Shown: in pieces, positions 42,391 to 49,974 of the stretch | Layout of the letters: each line of letters starts with the position of its first letter | How positions within the stretch are numbered: position 1 is the stretch's first letter | Assembly: GCA_964469525.1 (NCBI GenBank) | Contig: CAYXYU010000004.1 | Location: 62,001 to 126,000 of the forward strand | Origin: JABDCD01 sp964469525 | GTDB lineage: Bacteria > Pseudomonadota > Alphaproteobacteria > Rickettsiales > SXRF01 | Direction of reading: 5' to 3' | DNA length: 64,000 bases | Notes under the pieces: model-generated | Seen by the model: the letters and a program-made list of their open reading frames with translations, nothing else | What the model was told of the DNA's origin: nothing | The model's database searches: none | Made by a program: the position numbers and the translations under genes

Positions 42391-44970
42391 ATGACCGCTC
42401 CCTCCCCCTCCCGTTATAACTTCCGCGAAACCGAAGCCAAATGGCAGCGAATCTGGCAGGAGGAGAACCGTTTCGCCGCGCGCGAAAGCTCGGATAAGCC
42501 GAAATACTATGTGCTGGAGATGTTCCCCTACCCCTCCGGCAATATCCATATGGGCCATGTGCGCAACTACACGCTGGGCGATGTGGTGGCGCGCACCAAG
42601 CGCATGCAGGGCTATAATGTGCTGCATCCGATGGGTTGGGACGCATTCGGCCTGCCGGCTGAAAACGCGGCCATCCAGAATAAATCCCACCCCGAAGCCT
42701 GGACACTCGCCAACATCGCCACCATGCGCGAGCAGTTGAAGCTGATCGGCCTCTCCTATGACTGGTCGCGCGAGTTAGCCACCTGCCTGCCGGAATACTA
42801 CAAACATGAACAACTTTTCTTCCTGAAATTCCTGAAAAACGGGCTGGCCTACCGCAAGGAAGCCGAGGTCAACTGGGACCCGGTCGATCATACGGTGCTG
42901 GCCAATGAGCAGGTCATCGAGGGACGCGGCTGGCGCTCGGGCGCCCTGGTCGAGCGGCGCAAGCTCTCGCAGTGGTTTTTGCGCATCTCCGATTTTGCCG
43001 AGGAATTGCTGGCCGGGCTGGAATCGCTCAAGGCCTGGCCGGAAAAAGTGCGCCTCATGCAGGAAAAATGGATCGGCAAATCCTACGGTGCGACGCTTTC
43101 GTTGCAGTTCGCGGTTGGCAGTTCGCAGTTGGCAGATGCGCCGGCGCATCTGGAGATTTATACCACGCGTCCTGACACAATTTTTGGCATGTCCTTTTGC
43201 GCTATTTCGCCTAGTCATCCATTGTCCCTTAAACTGCAAACCGCCAACCGCGAACTGCAAACTTTTATTGAAGACTGCAACCGCCTGGGCACCAGCGAGG
43301 AGCTGATTGAAAAAGCCGAAAAGAAGGGTTTTGACACCGGACTGCGCGTGATTCACCCTTTCGACGGGCATGAAGTGCCGCTCTTTGTCGCCAATTTTGT
43401 GCTGATGGAGTACGGCACTGGCGCCATTTTCGGCTGCCCGGCGCATGACCAGCGCGACCTCGATTTCGCCCGCAAGTACCAATTGCCGGTCATTACCGTC
43501 GTCGCACCGAAGGATAAACCCGATCTCCAGGTAGGAAATGAAGCCTATACGGAGGACGGAATCCTGGTCAATTCGGACTTTCTGAACGGCCTTTCCGTGC
43601 CGGAGGCCAAGCAAAAAGTCATCGCCGAGCTCGAAAAACGCGGACTGGGTACGGCGAAAATCAACTATCGCCTGCGCGACTGGGGCATTTCGCGCCAGCG
43701 CTACTGGGGCTGCCCGATTCCCATCATCCATTGCGAGGCCTGCGGGATCGTGCCGGTGCCCGAGAAGGATTTGCCGGTGACGCTGCCGAAGGACGTCAGC
43801 TTCGACAGGCCGGGCAACCCGCTCGACCATCATCCGACCTGGAAAAACACCCCCTGCCCCACTTGTGGAAAACCGGCGCGGCGCGAAACCGACACGTTCG
43901 ATACCTTCTTCGAATCCTCCTGGTATTTCGCCCGCTTCACCGCGCCGCAGGCGAAAGCCCCCTTCGATGACCAGGCGCTGCGCTACTGGATGCCGGTCGA
44001 CTGCTATATCGGCGGCATCGAACATGCGGTGCTGCACCTGCTCTATTCACGTTTCTTCTGCCGGGCGCTGAAAAAATGCGGGTTTACCGCCATGCCGGAA
44101 GAGCCGTTTATGCGGCTGGAGACGCAGGGCATGATCCTTCATGAAACATATAAGTTGCCCGGAGAATATTTTTTATCTCCTGATGAGGTAATGCGCGACG
44201 AGAATGGAAAAACAATAACCATACAAGGCCGCAAATTAGTTGAAGTCGGGCGCATCGAAAAAATGAGCAAATCGAAGAAAAATACGATCGATCCTCGGCG
44301 TATTATTGACACTTACGGCGCCGACGCCGCGCGGCTGTTCATGCTCTCCGATTCGCCGCCCGAACGCGACCTGGAATGGACTGACGCCGGCATCGAGGGG
44401 GCGTGGCGGTATTTGAACCGGCTGTGGAAACTGGTGCAGGAGTTTAAGGATTCGGGAAAAAATTCTGCGCAGCCGCAAAGCGGCCCACAGGGTGACAAAC
44501 TGCGTAAAGCTACCCATAAAACCATTGCCGCCGTTACCGACGACATAGAGCGCTTCCACTTCAACAAGGCGATTGCCCGCATTCGTGAGCTGTCCAATCT
44601 GCTGGAAGGCGAAACGCCGCAAACTGTGGAACAGAAAACCGCTTATGGCGAGGCGCTGGACGCCATCGCCCTGCTCATCACCCCCTTCCTGCCGCATCTG
44701 GGCGAGGAACTCTGGGAACAGCTGGGCCACAAGGGACCGATGGTTTGGCCCCAGGCCGATCCGGCGCTGCTGGTCGATGATAGCGTCACGGTGGCGGTGC
44801 AGGTCAACGGCAAGCTCAGGGCTACCATCGAGCTGCCGCGTGACCTCGACCGTCAGCTGGCGGAAACCAAAGTATTGGAGTTGCAGGCGATCAAGGATGC
44901 GCTTAAGGATAAGCAGGTAGCAAAGGTCATCGTGGTGCCGAACAGGATCGTGAATGTGGTGGCGAAATAA
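42391..44970 (+). CDS. leuS: Leucyl-tRNA synthetase
   Basis: 859 residues. Class I signatures HMGH (in SGNIHMGHVRNY) and KMSKS (EKMSKSKKN). Editing domain CP1 about 225-420 with YTTRPDTIFGMSF (T-rich editing site) and EYGTGAIFGCPAHDQRD. It charges tRNA-Leu. The editing domain contains two oppositely oriented heptamer arrays in coding sequence (43102-43138 and 43231-43262): the first adds about 7 residues before the YTTRPD strand (QFAVGSSQLADAP), the second encodes LKLQTANRELQTF without a length change. The frame is intact and all catalytic motifs are present. Confidence 0.97.
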   Translation: MTAPSPSRYNFRETEAKWQRIWQEENRFAARESSDKPKYYVLEMFPYPSGNIHMGHVRNYTLGDVVARTKRMQGYNVLHPMGWDAFGLPAENAAIQNKSHPEAWTLANIATMREQLKLIGLSYDWSRELATCLPEYYKHEQLFFLKFLKNGLAYRKEAEVNWDPVDHTVLANEQVIEGRGWRSGALVERRKLSQWFLRISDFAEELLAGLESLKAWPEKVRLMQEKWIGKSYGATLSLQFAVGSSQLADAPAHLEIYTTRPDTIFGMSFCAISPSHPLSLKLQTANRELQTFIEDCNRLGTSEELIEKAEKKGFDTGLRVIHPFDGHEVPLFVANFVLMEYGTGAIFGCPAHDQRDLDFARKYQLPVITVVAPKDKPDLQVGNEAYTEDGILVNSDFLNGLSVPEAKQKVIAELEKRGLGTAKINYRLRDWGISRQRYWGCPIPIIHCEACGIVPVPEKDLPVTLPKDVSFDRPGNPLDHHPTWKNTPCPTCGKPARRETDTFDTFFESSWYFARFTAPQAKAPFDDQALRYWMPVDCYIGGIEHAVLHLLYSRFFCRALKKCGFTAMPEEPFMRLETQGMILHETYKLPGEYFLSPDEVMRDENGKTITIQGRKLVEVGRIEKMSKSKKNTIDPRRIIDTYGADAARLFMLSDSPPERDLEWTDAGIEGAWRYLNRLWKLVQEFKDSGKNSAQPQSGPQGDKLRKATHKTIAAVTDDIERFHFNKAIARIRELSNLLEGETPQTVEQKTAYGEALDAIALLITPFLPHLGEELWEQLGHKGPMVWPQADPALLVDDSVTVAVQVNGKLRATIELPRDLDRQLAETKVLELQAIKDALKDKQVAKVIVVPNRIVNVVAK
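43102..43262. repeat. Paired inverted heptamer arrays inside the leuS editing domain
   Basis: Left array 43104-43138 is five consecutive heptamers: GCAGTTC, GCGGTTG, GCAGTTC, GCAGTTG, GCAGATG. Right array 43231-43258 is four: AAACTGC, AAACCGC, CAACCGC, GAACTGC. 43102-43117 and 43245-43260 are exact reverse complements over 16 nt. A perfect 20-bp palindrome lies at 43133-43152, joined to the left array. Confidence 0.85.
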
Positions 44971-44971
44971 A

Positions 44972-45046
44972 GGCATGAGGCTTGAGGCATTAGGCATGAG
45001 CATACAAAAATTCTCGCGCCTCATTCCTCTGGCCTCGTGCCTGATT
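44972..45046. repeat. Inverted heptamer arrays at the lptE start and signal peptide
   Basis: Left array 44972-44999: GGCATGA, GGCTTGA, GGCATTA, GGCATGA. Right array 45019-45046 is degenerate: CCTCATT, CCTCTGG, CCTCGTG, CCTGATT, which resembles the reverse complement of the left array. The left one supplies candidate lptE start codons; the right one encodes part of its signal peptide. Confidence 0.7.
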
Positions 45047-45625
45047 ATAGCCGCCTGCGGCTTTCGCCCCATGTATGCGGAAAGTGCCAAAAGCGACGCT
45101 ACCCCTTCCACCATCTTCGCCGGGGTGCGGATCGACCCCATTCCCGGCGGCGGGCGCATGGGACAGCAGTTCAGGATTAACCTGGAAGACAGGTTGAATC
45201 CGGGCGGCACCGTGCCGCCGAATCCCGCATATCGTTTAAGCGCGACGCTGCGCAGCCGTCCGCAGGCCATCGGCATCGCCCGCGACGGCACGGTATCGCG
45301 CTATAACGTCTATCTTGACTCCGAGTATGCGCTGTACCGCCTTGCCGACGGCGAGAAGATCACCTCCGGCAAGGTTCGCCATGTCAGTAGCTATAACAAC
45401 CTGACTAATATCTATTTTTCCACCTATATCTCAGAGCAGGATGCTATCCGGCGCGGCGTTGAGGAACTGAGCGAGATATACCGTGCCCGTCTCGGCGCCT
45501 ATCTTGACGAGGGCGCACCGCACCGCCAGACTGTCAAGGAACTGCCCGCCCCTGATCCTATTCCCTCTCCCCATCCGTTCGAGGAGGGAGAGGCTACCGC
45601 CCTGCCCCTGCCCAAAATCCCATGA
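44996..45625 (+). CDS. lptE: LPS-assembly lipoprotein LptE
   Basis: 209 residues from the ATG at 44996 (MSIQKFSRLIPLASCLIIAA); ATGs at 44954 and 44975 are possible but give a charged, less signal-like extension. Lipobox IAAC followed by GFRPMY, the typical LptE opening. Beta-rich body with VSRYNVYLDSEYALYR and a Pro-rich C-terminal tail. LptE plugs the LptD barrel that inserts LPS in the outer membrane. Position between leuS and holA is the conserved one. The signal peptide coding region is made from heptamer repeats. Confidence 0.88.
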   Translation: MSIQKFSRLIPLASCLIIAACGFRPMYAESAKSDATPSTIFAGVRIDPIPGGGRMGQQFRINLEDRLNPGGTVPPNPAYRLSATLRSRPQAIGIARDGTVSRYNVYLDSEYALYRLADGEKITSGKVRHVSSYNNLTNIYFSTYISEQDAIRRGVEELSEIYRARLGAYLDEGAPHRQTVKELPAPDPIPSPHPFEEGEATALPLPKIP

Positions 45626-46638
45626 AAATAGCCCCCAGAGCGATCGAAGCCTATGTCGGGGCGCCTGACCCCGCCCACCGCGCCATGCTGCTCTACGGGC
45701 CGGATTCAGGCCTGGTGCGCGAGCGGGCCAAACGGCTGGTGGCTGCCCTCCTGCCGGGCGAGCCCGACCCGTTCGCCCTGCTCGACCTGTCCGAAGCGGA
45801 ACTGCTGGCCGACCCGGCGCGGCTGGCCGACGAGCTGGCCGCCATCAGCATGATGGCGCCACAGCGCGTCATCCTGGTGCGGGACGCCGGGGACAAGCTG
45901 GCGCGCATCATCGAATCCGCCGCTCCTGCCTTCCATGACAGCGTCCGGCTCATCGTCTGCGGAGGCGACCTGCCCGCACGCTCGGCCCTGCGCGGCTGGT
46001 TCGAGAAGGAAAGCGGCTGCGCTGCCATCCCCTGCTACAAGGATGAGGCGAGGGATGTGCAGGAGGTGATCCGCCGGCGTTTCGCCGAGGCCGGCATCCA
46101 GGCCGGGCGCGAGGTGGTGGATTATCTCGCCTCGCAGCTCGGCAATGACCGTTACGTGACCCGCCAGGAACTGGAAAAGCTTATCACCTATGCCGGGGAC
46201 GACAAGGTGATACGCCTCGAAGACGCCCAGGCACTGGTCGATTACAACCGCGACACCCATCTGGACGATGTCGCCGCCGCCCTGGCCGGGCGCGACCTCA
46301 AGGCGCTCGACGCGGTGCTGATGCAGCTGCTGCGTGAGGGCATTCAGCCGATGGCGTATGTGCGGGCGCTGCAGCGCTATTTCAACCGGCTCTACGCCAT
46401 CCGCGCCCGGATGGAAGCGGAAGGCATGAGCGCCGAGCAGGTGATTCAAAGCCTCCGCCCGCCGGTGTTTTTCCGGCAGGTACCCGTCCTCACCCGCCAC
46501 GTCCAGGGCTGGGGGCTGGAGCAGATCGTCAAGGCATTGAAGCTGCTGGTGACGGCGGAACTGGCCTGCAAAACCTCCGACCTCCCTCCCGTGCCTGCCA
46601 GTACCCGCCGTCTGCTGCAGGTGACGCAGCTGCGGTAA
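45622..46638 (+). CDS. holA: DNA polymerase III subunit delta
   Basis: 338 residues. AAA+-like clamp-loader fold; opening region AMLLYGPDSGLVRERAKRL and SMMAPQRVILVRDAGDKL, then LRGWFEKESGCAAIPCYKDE and ELEKLITYAGDDKVIRLEDA, all standard for HolA. It opens the beta clamp. Start overlaps the lptE stop as ATGA. Confidence 0.93.
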   Translation: MKIAPRAIEAYVGAPDPAHRAMLLYGPDSGLVRERAKRLVAALLPGEPDPFALLDLSEAELLADPARLADELAAISMMAPQRVILVRDAGDKLARIIESAAPAFHDSVRLIVCGGDLPARSALRGWFEKESGCAAIPCYKDEARDVQEVIRRRFAEAGIQAGREVVDYLASQLGNDRYVTRQELEKLITYAGDDKVIRLEDAQALVDYNRDTHLDDVAAALAGRDLKALDAVLMQLLREGIQPMAYVRALQRYFNRLYAIRARMEAEGMSAEQVIQSLRPPVFFRQVPVLTRHVQGWGLEQIVKALKLLVTAELACKTSDLPPVPASTRRLLQVTQLR

Positions 46639-46720
46639 TATATCTTATCCAATGGGATAACCTATACTGCGTTTATAAAAGCTTAATAATTTGCAGGTAT
46701 AATTTTTAAAAAACATACAT

Positions 46721-46844
46721 TAGAGCATTTTCAATTTATTCCTTGTCACCCCCTGCGAAAGCAGGGGACTTGCTTACCTTAATGAAAGAAGACTCCTGCT
46801 TTCGCAGGGGTAACAAAATGTAAATACTTAACGTAAATGCTCTA
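46721..46844. repeat. Composite nested palindromic element
   Basis: Outer perfect arms TAGAGCATTT (46721-46730) and AAATGCTCTA (46835-46844). Inside, CCCCTGC-GAAA-GCAGGGG (46750-46767) and the inverse CTCCTGCTTTCGCAGGGG (46793-46810) form a second inverted pair that ends in TTGTCA-like and TAACAA borders. It fills the space between holA and the orphan gene and ends 13 bp before that gene's ATG. Confidence 0.8.
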
Positions 46845-46857
46845 GCTTGGAGACTTC

Positions 46858-47556
46858 ATGTCTGAAGGCTGGCTCAATAAAACAGGTTACGCACTACCCA
46901 AGGATGCATATGTAGTAGCCCAGAAAATATTACATGGTCTGGGCCGTAGGATGTTTGATGTATTACGCGAAGCCTATCCGCAAGCCGAGCAGGATGCCTG
47001 GATATCTATGGCGCAGGATACCACAGATGGGATGCTTCATTTAAAGGATGGCACTCTCTCCGGCGATAAAGCTAAGGCTAAATTTAAATATGAATCCACG
47101 GAGGCGCTGGGCATTCCAACAATCCACCCTTCAGATACGGCGAAATTCACCGGAGAATTATCTGATCTAATAACGCGGTTAATCGCGCAGGCATATGATA
47201 TGCAATTATTTAACGTGTCCCGAAGGCCCGAGACAGATGCCCGTGCTCAGAAAGAAAAGAAAGAATTTGAGGCCTCTTACAATGCTCTCATTGAAAAAAT
47301 TGGAAGTTATCCTAAACTGCGCGGCATAGTGCCCATTGCCCTGGCGGTAAAAAAAATGGCGGAGGAAAAAGATATTTCTGAGTTGGCCGAGAAAAAGTTT
47401 GATCTTGAGACTCACTGGGTAGATAAGCTCCCAGAAAGGGAACGAAGTATCGTAGCAGCGGTCTTTCCATCAAATGGCGTAGTACAGCAGGAAGAGCATT
47501 ATTACGACCGGTTGGCGGAGGATACCCTCATAACTGCTAACAGTCGCAGACGTTAA
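46858..47556 (+). CDS. Orphan protein of unknown function, AT-richer than surroundings
   Basis: 232 residues, mostly helical, soluble, with no motif I recognise (opening MSEGWLNKTGYALPKDAYVV; charged middle DARAQKEKKEFEASYNALIE; C-terminus ANSRRR). GGAGA lies 7 nt before the ATG, so it is likely translated. Base composition and codon use are visibly more AT-rich than holA and parB on either side. It is inserted exactly where Alphaproteobacteria usually have holA and parB tail to tail, and its 3' end overlaps parB by 4 bp. Acquisition by transfer is inferred. Confidence 0.75.
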   Translation: MSEGWLNKTGYALPKDAYVVAQKILHGLGRRMFDVLREAYPQAEQDAWISMAQDTTDGMLHLKDGTLSGDKAKAKFKYESTEALGIPTIHPSDTAKFTGELSDLITRLIAQAYDMQLFNVSRRPETDARAQKEKKEFEASYNALIEKIGSYPKLRGIVPIALAVKKMAEEKDISELAEKKFDLETHWVDKLPERERSIVAAVFPSNGVVQQEEHYYDRLAEDTLITANSRRR

Positions 47557-48488
47557 ATACTATCCCCCAGCTTTCTCAATATCTCATCGAGCTGCGACAG
47601 CGATTCGTAGGAAATCACCAGCTCGCCGCTCTGGCCGCGGTCGTAGATGGCGACTTTCAAGCCAAGATTCTCCGACAGGGTTTCCTCGAGCGCGATGATG
47701 TCCGGGTCCTTGGGGCCGGTCGGCGCGCGGTAGGCCCCTCCTCCGCTCCCGGCGCGCGGCGCAGAGCGTTTTTCCTGTCCCTGTGCGGTGCGGCTGGCCT
47801 GTTCGGCCTGGCGCACATTCATGCCTTTGCGCACGATGTCACGCGCCAGCTCGACGGCATTGGGAATGCCGATGAGTGCCCGCGCGTGGCCCATGGCAAG
47901 CTGTCCTTTGTCGAGCATGGTCTTGATCTCGTCCGGAAGCGACAATAGACGCAGCAGGTTGGCGACGTGGCTGCGGCTCTTGCCTACCGTTGAGGACAGC
48001 TCTTCCTGAGTATACTGAAATTCCTCGATCAGCCGTTGGTAGCCCTGCGCCTCCTCGAGTGGCGTCAAGTCCTGGCGCTGTACGTTCTCGACCAGGGCGA
48101 GTTCGAGCGCCTGCTTGTCGGGAATCTCCCGAATGATGACCGGCACCTCCTCCAGTGCCGCCAGTTGCGCAGCGCGCCAGCGGCGCTCGCCGGCGACGAT
48201 CTCATAGGCTCCCGAGTGTCTGGGCGAAGGGCGGACGATGATCGGCTGCATGATGCCGTTCTTGCGAATCGATTCGGCCAGTTCTGCCAGAGTCGAATCG
48301 TCGAACTGCGTGCGCGGCTGGTATTTACCGGTATGCAGTTTCGTGACGGCTAGGGTATAAACACCCCCGGCAGCATCCTCGCTTTTACGCGGCGCGGCGG
48401 GAGCGGTTGCCGCCGGCTGGACATAGTTTTCTGAAATCAGCGCTGATAATCCTTTGCCGAGTCCCTTGGGCTTGGTGGTAGTGGCCAT
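47553..48488 (-). CDS. parB: Chromosome-partitioning protein ParB
   Basis: 311 residues. The N-terminal KGLGKGLSALI start, ParB/Srx domain with GERRWRAAQLAALEEVPVII (CTP-binding GERRWRA box), helix-turn-helix with LSSTVGKSRSHVANLLRLL, and C-terminal dimerisation helix. It binds parS and spreads by CTP-dependent sliding. GAGGAG precedes the ATG. Candidate parS sites are 1-2 kb upstream in rsmG and mnmG. Confidence 0.96.
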   Translation of the reverse strand: MATTTKPKGLGKGLSALISENYVQPAATAPAAPRKSEDAAGGVYTLAVTKLHTGKYQPRTQFDDSTLAELAESIRKNGIMQPIIVRPSPRHSGAYEIVAGERRWRAAQLAALEEVPVIIREIPDKQALELALVENVQRQDLTPLEEAQGYQRLIEEFQYTQEELSSTVGKSRSHVANLLRLLSLPDEIKTMLDKGQLAMGHARALIGIPNAVELARDIVRKGMNVRQAEQASRTAQGQEKRSAPRAGSGGGAYRAPTGPKDPDIIALEETLSENLGLKVAIYDRGQSGELVISYESLSQLDEILRKLGDSI

Positions 48489-48506
48489 AATGATTCTCCT
48501 CGTTGA

Positions 48507-49319
48507 TCAAGCGGCGGTGAGTTCTTTCTTAAGCTGGCGCTCGCGTTTCAGCAATTCGCTGGCCAGCTGGATATAGGCTTGCGAACCGGCGCAGCGCATG
48601 TCGTAGATCAGGGCCGGTTTGCCGTGCGATGGGGCCTCGGACATGCGTATATTACGCGGAATAACAGCGTTATAGACTTGCTTGCCGAAATAGCCGCGCA
48701 CCTCGGCTTCAATCTGTTCGGTGAATTTGTTGCGTCGGTCGTACATGGTCAGCACAATGCCCTGGATGGCTAGTCCGGCGTTCAGGTTTGTCTGAACGAG
48801 CTGGATGGTGCGCATCAGGTGGCTTAACCCCTCCAGTGCGTAGAATTCGCATTGCAGGGGGATCAGCACCCCGTGGGCGGCGACCAGCGCGTTCAACGTC
48901 AGGAGACCGAGCGACGGCGGGCAGTCGATGAGTATATAGTCGTAGTCGCTGGAAATCTTATCCAGTACGGCTTTCAGCCGGTATTCGCGCCGCATCAGGC
49001 TGACCATTTCGATCTCGGCGCCCGACAGATCAATCGTAGAAGGCACAATAAAAAGACCGGGAACAGCGGTTTTTTGTGTGGCTTCGTCAAGTGCCGCATC
49101 ATTCAGGATAAGGTCATAGGAAGTGATTTCACGTTGCGCCGGTTCGATGCCAAAACCGGTGCTGGCGTTTCCCTGCGGGTCGAAATCGATAACCAGAACT
49201 TTTTTTCCGACGGCCGCTAACGCGGTGGCAAGATTAACGGTAGTGGTGGTCTTCCCCACCCCCCCCTTCTGGTTGACAACAGCTAAAACCCTAGGATTCC
49301 CACCTCTTTCCGCCGTCAT
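48507..49319 (-). CDS. parA: Chromosome-partitioning ATPase ParA
   Basis: 270 residues from the ATG at 49319 (MTAERGGNPRVLAVVNQKGG), chosen for the AAGGGGG ribosome site just upstream; longer readings overlap rsmG extensively. Deviant Walker A KGGVGKTTT, Walker B LIDCPPSLGLLTLNAL. It forms nucleoid-bound gradients that pull ParB-parS complexes. Overlaps the rsmG end by 29 bp and precedes parB by 18 bp. Confidence 0.95.
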   Translation of the reverse strand: MTAERGGNPRVLAVVNQKGGVGKTTTTVNLATALAAVGKKVLVIDFDPQGNASTGFGIEPAQREITSYDLILNDAALDEATQKTAVPGLFIVPSTIDLSGAEIEMVSLMRREYRLKAVLDKISSDYDYILIDCPPSLGLLTLNALVAAHGVLIPLQCEFYALEGLSHLMRTIQLVQTNLNAGLAIQGIVLTMYDRRNKFTEQIEAEVRGYFGKQVYNAVIPRNIRMSEAPSHGKPALIYDMRCAGSQAYIQLASELLKRERQLKKELTAA

Positions 49320-49974
49320 GATTCCCCCTTCTGTTGACGTTCCAGAGCCTAATGATTGCCCCCTTGTCATCGGTGATGCTGGGAAAAATAGCGTGGTCAA
49401 ACGACCATTCCTCTTTCGCATCGCCTATCTCTTTAAAATAATTTTTCCCTTTATGGAAGAGACAAATTGTTTCATGTGAAACATAGGGGGAAGCTAAATG
49501 CAAAAGCTGTACCAAAGGAGCGCAGGCGCGAGAAATCACGATGGAAACTTTTCCGATTGGACATGCTTCAATGCGAGCCGAATGTATTGAGAGATTGGTT
49601 TTGGTGATGCGAGCAATTTCCTGGAGAAAAACAATTTTTTTCTTATCGCTTTCGATCAGGTGAACGTCATTTGCACCAGCAATGGCGAGCGCCATGCCTG
49701 GAAATCCAGCCCCCGACCCTAGGTCGGCAATGGTTAGCGAAAGGTTGTCGATGTAATTGAGAAGTTGAAGCGAGTCGAGAAAATGTCGTTCCCACATCTG
49801 ATGAATAGTGTCGGGACCCACCAGATTGATCTTAGGTTGCCATTTAAGGACCAGATCATGATACAGGGATAGTTTGTCAAACGTTTCACGTGAAACCCTG
49901 ACATGGCGATTGAGCAATTCAAACGGATCAGGCACAGGCTTCTCGCGTATGTTGCCGTTCCAGTTTTTTGACAT
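49291..49974 (-). CDS. rsmG: 16S rRNA G527 N7-methyltransferase
   Basis: 227 residues. SAM-binding motif IADLGSGAGFPGMALAIAG, N-terminal helices with LVLKWQPKINLVGP, and SRACAPLVQLLHLA. It methylates G527 of 16S rRNA. AT-richer than most neighbours. Its coding sequence holds two parS-like sites (49468-49483 and 49882-49897), which encode the VSHET and VSRET motifs. The start overlaps the mnmG end by 47 bp. Confidence 0.95.
   Translation of the reverse strand: MSKNWNGNIREKPVPDPFELLNRHVRVSRETFDKLSLYHDLVLKWQPKINLVGPDTIHQMWERHFLDSLQLLNYIDNLSLTIADLGSGAGFPGMALAIAGANDVHLIESDKKKIVFLQEIARITKTNLSIHSARIEACPIGKVSIVISRACAPLVQLLHLASPYVSHETICLFHKGKNYFKEIGDAKEEWSFDHAIFPSITDDKGAIIRLWNVNRRGNHDGGKRWES
49468..49483. 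promoter_or_regulatory. parS: parS-like site 1 (inside rsmG)
   Basis: TGTTTCATGTGAAACA, one base from the canonical parS palindrome TGTTTCACGTGAAACA. About 1 kb upstream of parB. Confidence 0.85.
49882..49897. promoter_or_regulatory. parS: parS-like site 2 (inside rsmG)
   Basis: CGTTTCACGTGAAACC: the central 14 bases match canonical parS exactly, only the outer pair differs. Confidence 0.88.

Noticed and set aside
43102..43262. A CRISPR-like array or frameshift in leuS
   Set aside because: Units are 7 nt without spacers, and the LeuS frame continues through all catalytic motifs.
42775..44037. 420-codon antisense open frame within leuS
   Set aside because: Long, but contained wholly inside leuS with its codon pattern mirrored; no homology features.
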